Shown here: positions 1-10,361 of the stretch, in pieces
How positions within the stretch are numbered: position 1 is the stretch's first letter
Layout of the letters: each line of letters begins with the position of its first letter
DNA from: Nematopogon swammerdamellus
Lineage: Eukaryota; Arthropoda; Insecta; Lepidoptera; Adelidae
Direction of reading: 5' to 3'
Length of the DNA: 64,000 bases
Assembly (NCBI GenBank): GCA_946902875.1
Contig: OX336338.1
Location: 7,865,971-7,929,970 of the forward strand
Made by a program: the position numbers and the translations under genes
The notes under the pieces: model-generated
Database searches by the model: none
Told to the model about the DNA's origin: nothing
The model's input: the letters and a program-made list of their open reading frames with translations, nothing else

Positions 1-20
1 CACGGAGGTTTCCGTATCTA
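1..20 (-). repeat. terminal fragment of dispersed repeat family A
   Basis: The first 20 bases match, in reverse complement, the outer end of the repeat at 21417-21716 (tip near 21690-21706). Only the tip lies in the window; the rest is off the left edge or lost. Non-coding. Confidence 0.5.
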
Positions 21-655
21 AAAAAAATCGTAAGCAAGGAAATAACAACGGTAACCAAGGAAGTAACAACGGTAGCCAAGGAAGTAACCGTAACCCTGGA
101 AACCATCAGAACCGTGGTATAACAATGTCCACAAATTAGAGCATAGTCGAAGACGATTGATCAGGTTGTCCGTAACCCGATCGCGGCCACCTATTAACCC
201 TGTCTATCGTCACTACCAAGTTAACCCGATCGCTATCGAACACCCGCGCGCATTTGTCCGGGTCGCGGATCGCTGCTGTCGTGGGCCACCGGTCGTAGTC
301 GCGAGCGGGTGCCGGGTACCGACCGGGTCCTGACGGATTGATTGACCGAACCGAACTGACAGACACCACAGTACACTACACAGACACAGAGACGTGCTTG
401 TAGTCTCACATCGATACCCGGACCGGCACCCGCTTACGAACCGCAACACAGAGAGAGAAAGAATGAACTGACAGTTTATTAAAAAATCTGGAATCACCTT
501 CAGCAAGAACATTTAGAATATACTCGTACCTTCAGTTTTACACTTTTAGGAGTTTTTATTCATGTACATGTACCTACACACAGTTTGTTACAACTTTGGT
601 TGGTTTGGTTTGGTTAAACTTAACCTAATACATAACTGACAACACACACAAACAG
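21..655. other. no gene seen; short tandem repeat and CG-rich spacer
   Basis: Positions 28-110 hold about three degenerate copies of a roughly 21-24 bp unit containing aaggaagtaac and acggtaacc. The rest is mixed sequence rich in ccgatcg and cacccg words. The two short open frames here are overlapping shadows with no domain I recognise. Confidence 0.4.
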
Positions 656-843
656 TTTAACATGATTCCATGACCCGATCGCCACCCGCTTACCACCCGC
701 TCGCTCGCTACTAGCTAAGCTAGCTAGTAGGCAGGCGCTAAAACTTTCTTTCGGTCGATCGCAGTGATCGGATGTTTACACCCGGTAAGTAACACCCGGT
801 CACTTCATAAACGGGTGGCGATCGACCCGGGTGCTCAAAATTT
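656..843. repeat. imperfect inverted repeat (possible MITE)
   Basis: The left side (about 668-683) reads ccgatcgccacccg and the right side (about 809-828) carries its complement, cgggtggcgatcg. A short palindrome based on gctagcta lies between them at about 711-728. No convincing target duplication was found, so the ends are approximate. Confidence 0.4.
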
Positions 844-863
844 TAGTGATTGACATGCTCTAT

Positions 864-1112
864 AGAGCGTTCCAACTAAAAGTTCCCTTCGCCGTTATGT
901 TGGCTCCACTGTCAGTGTCACTGTCAGTGCTTAAATTCGTGCTGCCAGATTGTGAAGATTATATTTCCTTATTAATGTAATTGGTATTTACGGTACAAAA
1001 AATACGGTAAATACCAAAGTGATACGTCATTGGTAAATACTGATAATTACGGGTAAATCTGTACAAAACGAGCCAACTTAACGGCGAAGGGAACTTTTAG
1101 TTGGAACGCTCT
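864..1112. mobile_element. MITE with about 42-bp terminal inverted repeats
   Basis: The left end AGAGCGTTCCAACTAAAAG is repeated in reverse complement at the right end, and the match continues inward for about 42 bases with one mismatch. The 249-bp element has no coding capacity. Partial relatives occur near 44790-44840 and 47080-47145, so the family is dispersed. TIR length and size suit a non-autonomous DNA transposon; the superfamily is not clear because no target duplication is obvious. Confidence 0.8.
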
Positions 1113-1243
1113 CTACCACAAATGAAACATACGAGTATAAACAAAGATGCCATATTTGAAAATCAAATACGTCAATGTGAAAACTGCCATGAAAAAACAA
1201 AAAACAAAAATTAAAATTGATTTCGAAAAAGTAAATATTCAAG

Positions 1244-1572
1244 AATCCGCTATTTATCTGCCTATCTTTTGTCTTTCAACATGCAATGTATAAACGCCTG
1301 TGGCGCCATCTATTATTCAATAGTGTGACTAATCTATTTTATTTTACGTTTCTTGTATGGAGGCCCCCCTTCATTTTTAACATTTTCTTATTTTTCTTAT
1401 TTGTTGTTATATCCGCCATAGTAACGCATATTCTGTAAAAATTTCAACGGGCTACCAATTACGGTTCAAGAGATACGGACGGACGGACGGACGGACGGAC
1501 GGACGGACGGGCGGACGGAAGGACAGACGGCGGAGGCTTAGTAATAGGCTTCCGTCTGGGATACGGTAAACT
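1244..1572 (-). repeat. dispersed repeat family A, copy 1, with GGAC microsatellite
   Basis: This matches, in reverse complement, the segment at 21417-21716 and more weakly 33578-33958, sharing the words tggcgccat, ccgccatagtaac and aggcttccgt. A (GGAC)n microsatellite at about 1478-1520 lies where the other copies have short ccgtc/gtctg runs. The proline/serine-rich open frame across the microsatellite is a repeat artefact. It is probably a non-autonomous transposon; class uncertain. Confidence 0.7.
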
Positions 1573-1861
1573 AAAAATGAAGCCCTGATTATATGAGGAT
1601 AATGCTTCGATTTCGAAGAAACTTACAATCTCTACGTTACACAATGAGTATGTAAATTCCAAATTTATTATAGGTTTAGAGTGGTTTAGAATTGAAACAG
1701 AAGAAAAGTATAGACAGCAGAAAATAAATATATTTTTGATGACAAAGATTTGATAGACCCGAGTGTATCCCTCAGGTTTCACCTGTGTCGACGTACTGAG
1801 GTTTAACGTTCTCGTAATACAAAATAACTAAGTAACATAACTAAAATATAAAGAATATTAC
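1573..1861. other. no feature recognised
   Basis: AT-rich DNA without a plausible exon, tRNA or repeat pair within this window. Confidence 0.4.
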
Positions 1862-2185
1862 TTTTTTTTTTATTGTAACTGGCACGGTTGGCTACATCAC
1901 CTACAACATCCGTGATGTCAGCCCATAACACCGGGTGAACTTGGTGCCACGTCAGCCTTCCCTTCGGTCGTGCCGGCTACATTGAACTGGACGGAAAACG
2001 CAAACTATTTACATAGCCGTTTCGACCGACCTTTCTATCAGTGCGGTGGTATCAACCCGGGCGGGTTAAACCCTACCACCTAGTAATATAAGAAGGGAGT
2101 CATATCGCTTAGTCGCCTTTAACGACATACACGGGCAGAGATGCAGTGGGGATATTATTTTAAAGTACCGGCCCCACACGGTACA
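1862..2185 (-). mobile_element. SINE-like retroposon, copy 1 (minus orientation)
   Basis: On the plus strand the element begins with a T run, the complement of a poly(A) tail. It continues with a body shared with copies at 26325-26568, 38602-38885, 41340-41436 plus 43006-43150, and 57433-57835. Shared words include aaccgtg, ggtgatgtag, cataacaccg and acccgggcggg. The 5' part, up to ccggccccacacgg, resembles retroposon ends near 20170 and 38590. The A-tail, short length and lack of an ORF support a SINE or short LINE 3' fragment. Confidence 0.7.
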
Positions 2186-2424
2186 AATATGAAATACTGT
2201 AATATTTCAATCTAAACATACAGTTGAATTCAATCTATTTAATAAATATGTTCAACAAAAAAATTTTGATTCTAACATACCATTTTTAGTAAAATACTCG
2301 TACAAAAGTTCTATCCAATCCCTATCCCTCCCTACATTTATAAGATCCAACGTATGGCTTGTGTACCAATGACGTAAAATCTCTTTGGTGTGTACCTATG
2401 TATGTATGTACGTAGGTAGGTAGC
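2186..2424. other. AT-rich spacer, no feature recognised
   Basis: No supported exon or repeat pair was seen. A short gtatgtatgta run leads into the next inverted repeat. Confidence 0.4.
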
Positions 2425-2735
2425 ACAGAGCATGAAATGCGCGCGCCCGCCCCTACTAGAGGCGCCGTGAGCGCGATTTCTCTACAACGCCGTTGAAGCC
2501 TGTGGGCGTGGCCTATGACTTACATATGTATCTTGTGCGTGTGCATTTGTTTTGTGCGTGTGCCAAACTTGCTCCTCTTTGTGTGTAGTGTCGATACTAG
2601 CACACACACACACACATACGAAGCGCTAGCAGCTCAGCGTACGGTTATTGGGTTTCAAATATCATCGCTTAGGGCGCCTCTAGTAGGGGGCGCGGACGGT
2701 AGGTATTTGATGCTCTGTGGTAGGTAGGTATGTAT
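2425..2735. repeat. inverted-repeat element with CG-rich arms
   Basis: The left arm (about 2434-2467, cagagcatg ... ctactagaggcgcc) is complemented by the right arm (about 2673-2717, ggcgcctctagtag ... gatgctctg). Both sides are bordered by gtaggtaggtatgta repeats. A (CA)n microsatellite sits near 2600. This is consistent with a MITE of about 300 bp. The 70-codon frame across it is not a gene. Confidence 0.6.
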
Positions 2736-3044
2736 GTATGCGTATGAATATATAAAGCGTGACATATATAAGACATGTAGGTATGTTCGTTCATAACTCA
2801 AGAACGACTCAACCGGTTAAATTTTTCGCATTTGTAATGCGACATACCTCCGCCAGGTTACCTATAGGATAGGTACCAACAGCATTACCACATTATTCAT
2901 ATGAGCTGAACATTGGGGTCGGAAGTTTATCAATTCTGTTATTCGACCAATAAGTCAAAATAGTTAAAAAATCCTTCTTCAAAAGATGAATGACTATTCT
3001 GAATATTTCCATCGGCATTTCAGTGCACTACCGTTTGCCAACAC

Positions 3045-3045
<1 letters not shown>
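2736..3045. other. no feature recognised
   Basis: The stretch ataactcaagaacg...ggttaaat near 2790-2825 resembles the 'contact-sequence' tail of other insect retroposons. No second copy occurs in this window and no coding exon is visible. Confidence 0.3.

Positions 3046-3075
<30 letters not shown>
3046..3075 (+). repeat. homopolymer run of 30 C
   Basis: Thirty consecutive C, followed by tctcttgtgtg. The length of such a run is unreliable in any assembly. The 70-codon frame reading through it as polyproline is an artefact. Confidence 0.9.
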
Positions 3076-3077
<2 letters not shown>

Positions 3078-3287
3078 TCTTGTGTGTCCCAAAACAAACA
3101 AGAACGGTATACGATGCTCACCCGTGCGACGCACGCGCAACCCTCCTCACGCACTATGAGCCAGTTGGTAACCTACTGAAAATGTTTTTCCAGCTGCGGT
3201 GAATTTTACTAATGCGCGGGTGATAGCTCAAAAACTGGACAACATTGTGAATATAAGTAAAACACCGCAGCACAGCACTGACAACAC

Positions 3288-3613
3288 TATTTTGCTGCTC
3301 CGCACGTTTAACTTACATAATTGCATTCTGCAATAAGTCCGCCTTTTGTATTCCAGACAAGTAGGCACAGATGCAAATAATTGTGAACCACGAATTTCAA
3401 GCAATCACAGAGGTTAACCCTCTCTGTCGCACAAAGACGTGCAAGTTCTATTGTGCTGCTCCGCACGTTTAACTTGCATAATTGCATTCTGCAATAAGTC
3501 CGCCTTTTGTACTCCAGACAAGTATTAGGTACAGATGCAAATAATTGTGAACCACGAATGTCAAGCAATTACAGAGGTTAACCCTCTCTGTCGCACAGAG
3601 ACGTGCAAGTTCG
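3288..3613. repeat. two-copy direct tandem duplication, about 160-bp unit
   Basis: The first unit (about 3288-3447) and second unit (about 3448-3613) share ctgctccgcacg, attgcattctgc, ataagtccgcc and gttaaccctctctgtcgc, with a few substitutions and one small insertion. Short frames on both strands arise from the duplication and match nothing I recognise. Confidence 0.8.
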
Positions 3614-3864
3614 TGCAACAGAGACGAAGCTCTACAACCGGATTGTCTCTTTCTAAAGCTCGATGTTCATTACTTACTGCCGGGTGCTGTAAGTACATGT
3701 ACTCGTACATTTATTTTCGCATAGGTACATGCTGTTCTATCATGTTCATTAGGGATCTCCTGTCGCTGGCATTGATCCTATGATTTCTCCAATGCTCTCC
3801 ATGTTCTGTATCCGCAACCTGGTCTTATCCAGGTTCCAGTCAATTTAGGTACCTGCACTTGTTC

Positions 3865-4110
3865 GAATTTACAAATTAAAAAGAAAGCTTTGACAGCAGC
3901 AGAATGTGTGCAGAAATAGCTTAACGTAACCTAGTTAGGTATGTTAGTTTAATTAATTATTCGTATCTACAATAAGGTTAGTTTAATTTAGTAATTTTTT
4001 TTAAAGTTTGTTTTAATAAGTTTAAGGCGAGGAGGGGCATGTTCGAATATTGATTTACAATTTAAAAAGAAAGCTTTGACAACAGCAGAATGTGTCAATA
4101 AAAGCAAAGA
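3865..4110. repeat. pair of short direct repeats, about 60 bp
   Basis: Positions about 3864-3925 and 4040-4105 share gttcgaat, aaaaagaaagctttgac and cagcagaatgtgt. They are separated by AT-rich DNA. No coding function is supported. Confidence 0.6.
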
Positions 4111-4838
4111 GAAAATACATAGTACTTATTACGCGGTGGCACGCGTCGCGGCGGCGGCGGCGGCGGCACACATTGTGGTACCTACGCCATTTTGTGGCAA
4201 TAACCAAAAATAAGACTGAATGGAGAGGGCAATTTCAGGACCATTAATAATAATTATCACTGAAACCAGCAGCAGTGTTTGTTTTAAATCTAGAATTTTC
4301 TTAACCAACCAGCCACGCTTGGCTCGTATGCACAAACTACACTAGTGCTCTCTCCGCCGCTGGAACGGTGAAGCGCTGCTTGCGTTCAAATTACTATAAA
4401 ATAAAATCAAAGTAAGACGTACAAGCGCAAAAACAATCCATGCGCTAGCTAGAAATAGCCAGAGCCGTGGCGGCCGCTCTGTCCTCCACCCCCGCCCGCC
4501 CCGCCGCCTCCGCCGCCTATACTCTTGGATGTCTTGTTTCCGAAACGTGTGCGCTCGCTTCAATGCGGAAATTGACACATAAAATTAGCCCATCTGCCTT
4601 TCGAAATGGTTTATTAAATTATTTCAGTCCCACGTTACAGTGAAAACTGGGAAACTGTTCCCGGAAAATGAACGAACCGGTATAGGTGCATACATACCTA
4701 CTTACAATACAATAGGTACACAGTATCTTGAAATGTTGAGATAAGTGCTGGATACCGTTCATAATTTCTATTAGAATCGCGCTGCAATGACATTTCGAAG
4801 TTCATAAAAGTGTCACTGAAATGTTACTAAAGCTTTCA

Positions 4839-5550
4839 TCAGACTGAAGCGAATGAAGCGGGAGGTGGTGTGCGGGTCGGTGAGGGGTTGCGCGGAGGCG
4901 CGTCACGTGCAGCGGTGAGGGGGTGCGTGCGCGCCGAGCGGCAACCGGCGGCAGAGAGGACGCAGCAGTACTGACCAGTGGAAGTGGATGGGCTCAGCGC
5001 CGAGGGGCCGCGGCAGTTGGACTGTGGCGGGGCGGTCGAGCCCGCACCGCACCCGCGCCTCCTCCTGCGGGAAGCTCGGCGGCTGCGGCTCCATGCTGTG
5101 CGCCGGCTGCCCGGTGGTGCGGTGCCCGCTGGTGCGCTAGTACGCTGGTACGCTGGTGCCGCCGCGTGCGCGTCCCGTGACGCGTGTACGCGCGCACTGC
5201 GATCACCCGCCGCCGTGCGATGCGCGCGAAGCCGGAAAAAAAAGAGCACCGAGATACTTCCGCGCCGCGCTGCGCGCCGCCGCCTCGCGCGAGACACCAC
5301 AAACTACGTTTTAGCAACCGCCATTGCAAACATCTAAAAATAATTCGGAAAATGTTGGTGGCGCGACGACGTCGCGCGTCCGTTATGCGGATGTCTGTGC
5401 TCCGGAGCGGGTTATTTTAGCCAAAATCGTTAGCCTCCTCCATGCGCCGCCTCCGCCGTCGCGCCGCCTGCGCCGCTCCACCAGAGCATCAGCCCCGAAA
5501 GCAGCTTTTCTTGCATTGCGTGGTTTCGCGAGGAGTGGGCACCGGCTGTC
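4839..5550. other. GC-rich CpG-dense island, possible promoter/first exon
   Basis: This about 700-bp block is far richer in G+C and CpG than its surroundings. It opens overlapping frames on both strands, so most of those frames are compositional shadows. Such an island in an AT-rich insect genome often marks a transcription start with a GC-rich 5' UTR or first exon. A candidate minus-strand first exon inside it is listed separately. It could instead be a GC-rich repeat. Confidence 0.45.
4976..5094 (-). CDS. candidate first coding exon of an unrecognised gene
   Basis: On the minus strand an ATG at 5094 opens a frame beginning MEPQPPSFPQEEA. After 119 bases it reaches ACTG followed by gtcagt, a reasonable splice donor. 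The phase would be 2. The predicted peptide of about 39 residues is neither low-complexity nor recognisable to me. It lies within the GC-rich island, as expected for a first exon. I could not identify a matching acceptor and second exon to the left. The call is weak and could be a chance frame in GC-rich DNA; transcript evidence would decide. Confidence 0.2.
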
Positions 5551-5960
5551 TATAAAAACAATTAATTACTTCTTCTCCATCCAGATCAAAGATGTCAGCC
5601 CATAGCCATCGTATGCCTGTTGGAGCACGGTCCCATGCCAGTATGTTACTCCTCTAGCTCTTCTTTTTCCTCCAGAGTGCAGTAAGTGCTGACAGAAGAA
5701 TCGAGTGCAGAAGTACGAGTTCAACTTCACATCCCTAGGGTGCTTCAAAATCTTAATCGTAGCGGCGAACAGGGTCGAGACTTGGTCCAAATGTGAAAAT
5801 CTTTCTGTCGGTGCTAATGGACCTTATCTTATTGTTCGCCAATAAGCAAATACCTTCATGTATGTACAATGCATACATAATATTTCATATTCATATATTT
5901 CATATACGCAGGCAGCCTTTTGAGTCATGTCGTTTGCAAAGCTCCCGCGATTATTAATAA
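5551..5960. other. no feature recognised
   Basis: A short segment near 5590-5640 (gatgtcagcccata, then cgtatgcctgttggagc) resembles SINE body words, but too little is preserved to assign it. The rest is AT-rich. Confidence 0.3.
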
Positions 5961-7806
5961 CTAGCTGAGCCCGCGGCTCCGCTCGCGTGAAATTCGTATT
6001 CCAAAGAAGAATGTAAGTAACTAAGGGCGAGGCCGAAGGCCGAGCTGCGTTCAGGTAATCGATAAACCTTCTTAAAGAAAGTAACTAACTAAGGGCGAGG
6101 GCGAATGCCGAGCTGCTTTCAGGTAAACGATAAATCTTTCTCAAATAAAGGAAGTAAGTAAGGGTGAGGCCGAAGGCCGAGCTGCGTTCAGGAAGACGAT
6201 AAACCTTCTGGAAGAAAGGAAGGAACTAAGTGCGAGGCCGAAGGCCGAGCTGCGTTCAGGTAAACCAAAAACCCTCTTCCGCCTTCGGGCCTCGCCCTTA
6301 AAGACTTCCTTTCTTCGATAGAATATAATATCGTTTACTCAATCTATTTATTTCATAAAAATAAAAAAGTAATATTAATAACTAAAGAATGAAACCTACC
6401 TAACAAACATTAAAATAACTATCAAAACGGGCATTTTCAAATGTTCTTAGAGCACTTGCGGCATTACCCCGCTGGATGGCAAGGCTTACCCTTTGAATGA
6501 AGTACATAAGCCCTTGATGGCGGGACACCAGTTGCGTCAACCAGCTCAAGCCTCTTTTGGCTTCACTGCTCCACAGACCGAGGGTTTCAACCGCAAACGC
6601 AACAAATTCGAAATCTTGAATTATATTTCTATATTTGCTGCGTTTGAGGCTCTCCGCCCCAGCCTCGGCCGCGCCAGCCGCTCTTGAAGATGTCCTAACG
6701 TGACTTGGAGCCAATGTGAGAACAAAAGTGTCGTCCCACATCAAAGAACTACCCTTAGTCCATGGCACTAAGGTGATAGCATCGGGCCTCTTGCCATCCA
6801 GTCGGGAATAACCGCGAGGTTCTAGGATGCACGGTATATTTGCCGTTAGAAGCGTGGACTTTATAATAAAATTTAAATTAAATTAACTCAATCTTAATAT
6901 TAATTAACTTTATTCGAGATGGTTTAGCTTCTTCCTGAACGCAGCTCGGCCTTCGGCCTCGCCCTTAGTTACTTGCTTTCTTCGAGATGGTTTATCATTT
7001 ATCAGAACGTAGCTCGGCCTTCGGCCTCGCCTTAGTTGCTTACTTTCTTCAAGATGGTTTAGCTTATTCCTGAACGCAGCTCGGCCTTCGGCCTCGCCCT
7101 TAGTTACTTGCTTTCTTCGAGATGGTTTTTCAATTATCGGAACGTAGCTCGGCCTTCGGCCTCGCCTTAGTTGCTTACTTTCTTCAAGATGGTTTAGATT
7201 CTTCCTGAACGCAGCTCGGCCTGCGGCCTCGCCCATAGTTACTTGCTTTCTTCGAGAATGTTTATGGTCTTCCAGAATAGAGCTAGGCCTTCGGCCTCGC
7301 CCTTAGTTACTTACTTTCTTCAAGAATGTTTTTCTTCTTCCTGAACTCAGCTCCGCCTTCCGCCTCGCCCTTAGTTACTTTCATCGAGAAAGAATATCGT
7401 TTACGTGAGCGCAGATCCGCCTTCGGGCCCGCCTTTAGTTACTTACTTTCTTTTTTTTAAATACGAATTTCACGCGAGCGAAGCCGCGGGCAACAGATAT
7501 ATAAATTTTATTGCACCAATGACAGCGACATAACTTCGACTTTCAATTATTATTTTTATTTATCAAACAATTTGTCACCGGCCAGCTCACGTCGAGATGA
7601 CAGTTCTCCGTTGTCAACATGACATTTAAAATTGTTTTTTACCTTTACTTTGGATTACGTGATTTTTATTATATTTTTTAATTATTATGTTCATCCGGGA
7701 TATACACTGTCACTATAAAAAGTTTCGTCAAATTCCGTTCAGTGGTTTTTGCGAGACGCGCGTACAAATAGACATTTCTGCATTTACGATTTTATATGTA
7801 TAGAAA
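5961..7806. mobile_element. composite foldback element, copy 1
   Basis: The element begins ctagctgagcccgcgg at 5961. A tandem array of a roughly 60-bp unit (core gaggccgaaggccgagctgcg) follows to about 6310. A unique centre comes next, then the same unit in opposite orientation from about 6905 to 7480. The inverted head closes the right arm near 7497 (gcgaagccgcgggc). A non-array body follows to about 7806 (ttccgttcagtggtttttgcg, tgtatag). The same order recurs at 54101-55975. The open frame at 6910-7236 is the minisatellite translated and not a gene. This is probably a non-autonomous mobile element; class not settled. Confidence 0.7.
6400..6838 (-). pseudogene. retroelement C-terminal domain fragment inside the foldback centre
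   Basis: The minus strand reads through about 146 codons, including GKRPDAITLVPW near the start, SLKRSKYRNII, then DFEFVAFAVETLGLW and SLAIQRGNAASAL near the end. This combination is familiar from reverse-transcriptase-associated proteins of invertebrate retroelements, where it forms a C-terminal nuclease-like segment. No reverse transcriptase catalytic core is present and no upstream frame continues it, so it is a 5'-truncated remnant. It lies between the two inverted minisatellite arms. A shorter relative with FLRQRIALAIQRGNA is at 43231-43310 on the plus strand. Confidence 0.65.
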
Positions 7807-8430
7807 GAATAGATATGTATAGACTATTGTGTTCAAGTTATAAAAAAGAAGAACTGTCATTTTCGTTGTATCTACTTATTTTTAAATTTCGAATGAATAT
7901 TTTAAGGATATGGATGGTGGACGGCGGAAGTTTGTCGCGTCGTCGTTTGTAATTAAAAAAATATATTTTTGTGGTTCTCGCGGGCCGAGAATTTATACAA
8001 CAGACGTTAAAGCTACAAAAGAAATGGCTGTATACTCTAATGAGTTTTGCCTGTTTCGGGAGGAGACGAATTAAATAAAAAAAAAAATCAAATTGTATTT
8101 GCTGCCAGTTGTCAAGATATAATTATGTACTTTGGACTACGTGATTTTAAACGCGCAATAATGTTTATAATTGTTAATTTTTTTTTATTTTTGTTATTTT
8201 TTTTTACGTATTATGTTAACCCGGCATATAAACTGCCACTATACAAAGTTTCGTCTAATTCCGTTCAGTGGTTTTTGCGTGATGCGCGTACAGACAAACA
8301 AACAAACAAAAATTTTAAAAACTGTTCTAACATGTTCAGTATCTCATTTTAAGCCACCCTGGTTAGTTTTTTTCCGAATACATTCAATGTACAGACTTTC
8401 TTACCTCTAGGATTTTATTATATGTATAGA
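7807..8430 (+). repeat. additional partial body copy of the composite element
   Basis: From about 8205 to 8430 the sequence is nearly identical to 55755-55975, with words such as tgccactatacaaag, gtgatgcgcgtacag and agccaccctggttag. It is a second 3' body lying downstream of copy 1. Upstream (about 8090-8200) similarity is weaker. Frames of 101 and 79 codons over it are shadows also produced by the 55.7-kb copy, so they are not genes. Confidence 0.7.
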
Positions 8431-8795
8431 TAATTTATTAAAACAAAAACATGTAGCATTTTAAACTTTTTGAATTTAGAAGCCAAAAACAAAAGAACGG
8501 TCTTTGATTGACCGAACCGTTGATTACAACGTCGTCGGTCAAAGTGAAAATGGAGATCTCGAAGGAAAATTTACATGTGATAATTTTCTATTACCTTCGA
8601 AGAGGATTTACGCGACTTCAATGCTTCGATATTTATTTATTTATTGGATCTTCGACTTGTAGGACATATTTACAATGCATGTTGGCTTAGGTATACTTAA
8701 ATAACTATATGCCTACACAATAATAGAAGAACACTACTTTCTTAAAAAATAATACTATGTGATGGATTGATCGTGTCGTTCGTCGTCGCATATCC
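8431..8795. other. no feature recognised
   Basis: AT-rich DNA with no supported exon, TIR pair or RNA gene. Confidence 0.4.
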
Positions 8796-8799
8796 GTCC

Positions 8800-9330
8800 G
8801 CAAGACGGTGATAATGCTGATTTCTGTTTTTAGTAATAAAACTCCGTGTCTTAAAAAGCGTGGAAAGATGGTATGTACAATTTCAACGTGGGCAATCCAG
8901 TCTCAGTTACAAACCACGCGAAGGCCGTCCAAAAACCGCCATGAACCAAGAGAACATCGACACTGTGAGGCAGCTGATCGTAAAGATGGTCATGTGACAT
9001 ACCGTGAGATTGAAGCATCTATAGGCATTTCAGGGACAACAATTCAAAAAATCTTGCATGAAGAGCTCGGTGTAAAAAAGTTAATATCTTGCTGGATATC
9101 ACATTTGCTTTGAGATGACCAAAAAACAGCTCGTATTAAATGATGTAAAACTCTGCAGCAATTAGGCCGAGGAGAATCAAAACACGTTTATGACATTATC
9201 AGTGGTAACGAATTTTGGTCGCTTCATTTATTGAGAGCGTTTTCAGGAGCATTTTCAAAGTTAGAACATGTAACGGTCGCGCGGGCACTGTTCAATTCCA
9301 ATCCAACTACTTCGCTTCCATTGTAATGTT
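8800..9330 (+). pseudogene. decayed mariner transposase fragment
   Basis: Translation with frame changes gives mariner-like text: a GREGRP-type linker region, then DGHVTYREIEASIGISGTTI (the second helix-turn-helix), KILHEELGV, and a WISHLL segment ended by a stop. Further on, the position of the catalytic GDESW motif reads GNEFW. In the family the transposase is about 340 residues with a D,D34D triad. Here only the N-terminal half and a degraded catalytic start are visible, with frameshifts and stops, so it is inactive. Terminal repeats were not located. Confidence 0.75.
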
Positions 9331-10181
9331 TAGACTCTTGCAAATTATCCCTAATTTTGGCCACATAGTGATTGTGATGATTTGTATGACATGTGGTATA
9401 TCGTTAGAAAGGGCGTAAACTAGCGAACTTTTTAAAGGAAAATGAAGCTCTCAATTACTGTCAAATTTTTTTTAATTTATTAATAAATTAAGATTCTGTC
9501 ATATTTTTACTCGTCCTCGGGACTTTGGGAGGTCATCAGCCCTTTTCATGGTATTAACTTCATCAAATAATATTTTTCCTTGAACAAGGATACATCCAAA
9601 TAAATTTTATTTCGTGCAGATACCATCATCAAAAAAAAGTTACAAGGGGTTAAAGCTAAGATTTTGGAAATTTGCAAAAAAAATAATCGTATCCCGATAC
9701 CACGTGACACCTGACAAAAGGTGTCATAGGTCAAAACCTTGCAAATGACAACACTTACCTACAAAAAAAATTGTCGGTCGATGTGCCGAACATCCTCTAT
9801 AATAAAAACACAGGATTTTTCAACGGTTACAACATTCATTTCAACAGGAAATGCTCGTAGTTCTACTTATTTTGAATGCAATCATTATATATTTCTTCTT
9901 CAGTTTTCAGTTTTTATTACCATAGCATAGCGGAATGTTTTATTGTCACAAATCTAAAATATTAAGGAAGTATGTACCTAGTAATAAATAAAACACAATT
10001 TCTTTTAAAACATATTTTTATTGCTAAAGATTACATTACAAAACTGAAAATCACTAACAAATTCACTCATTGAGTGCATCCACGACTAGAACAAGCCTTA
10101 TGGCTACTTAGTTTAGGCTCGGACGCAAACATAATTTTGCTTTTGCTTTGCTTTAAAACGTTGTAATGCTGTGTTTATCTC
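9331..10181. other. no feature recognised
   Basis: AT-rich with scattered short frames. Nothing resembles an exon or repeat pair in the window. Confidence 0.4.
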
Positions 10182-10361
10182 AGCTGCGTTCTAGCGACCC
10201 TCCGCCCTTGCCCCTCTCGCACCGCTCTGAGCATTGCTGAAGACCTTTCTCTCTCTATCAATGTGAATCAGACAAAGGCAGGACTGCCGACAGAGCTCGA
10301 GCTCCAAGCGCTCAGATTTATACGTAGCTAGACATCACTTGTATGTCGCTAGAACGCAGCT
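10182..10361. mobile_element. 180-bp MITE with 17-bp inverted ends
   Basis: The left end AGCTGCGTTCTAGCGAC is exactly complemented by the right end GTCGCTAGAACGCAGCT. The interior is GC-richer than the flanks and non-coding. No clear target duplication was found, so the superfamily is open. Confidence 0.75.

Noticed and set aside
1459..1782. 107-codon minus frame ending in Pro-Ser-Val-Arg repeats
   Set aside because: The repeats come from the (GGAC)n microsatellite inside a dispersed repeat.
3046..3075. Poly-C run as a possible structured (i-motif) regulatory site
   Set aside because: A 30-base homopolymer alone is weak evidence and its length is assembly-sensitive.
4839..5337. Overlapping Arg/Ala/Pro-rich frames on both strands (up to 153 codons)
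   Set aside because: Compositional artefacts of a GC-rich block with few stop codons; mutually overlapping and without motifs.
6910..7236. 108-codon minus frame with GEAEGRAAF repeats
   Set aside because: Translation of the roughly 60-bp minisatellite of the composite foldback element.
5961..7480. Possible CRISPR-like or regulatory array from ggccgaaggccgagctgcg repeats
   Set aside because: The intervening segments are themselves similar between units, so it is an ordinary minisatellite, and the context is eukaryotic.
8047..8410. 101- and 79-codon frames at 8.1-8.4 kb, with near-identical frames at 55.7-56.1 kb
   Set aside because: Both lie in the same dispersed repeat body; hydrophobic text comes from poly-T runs.
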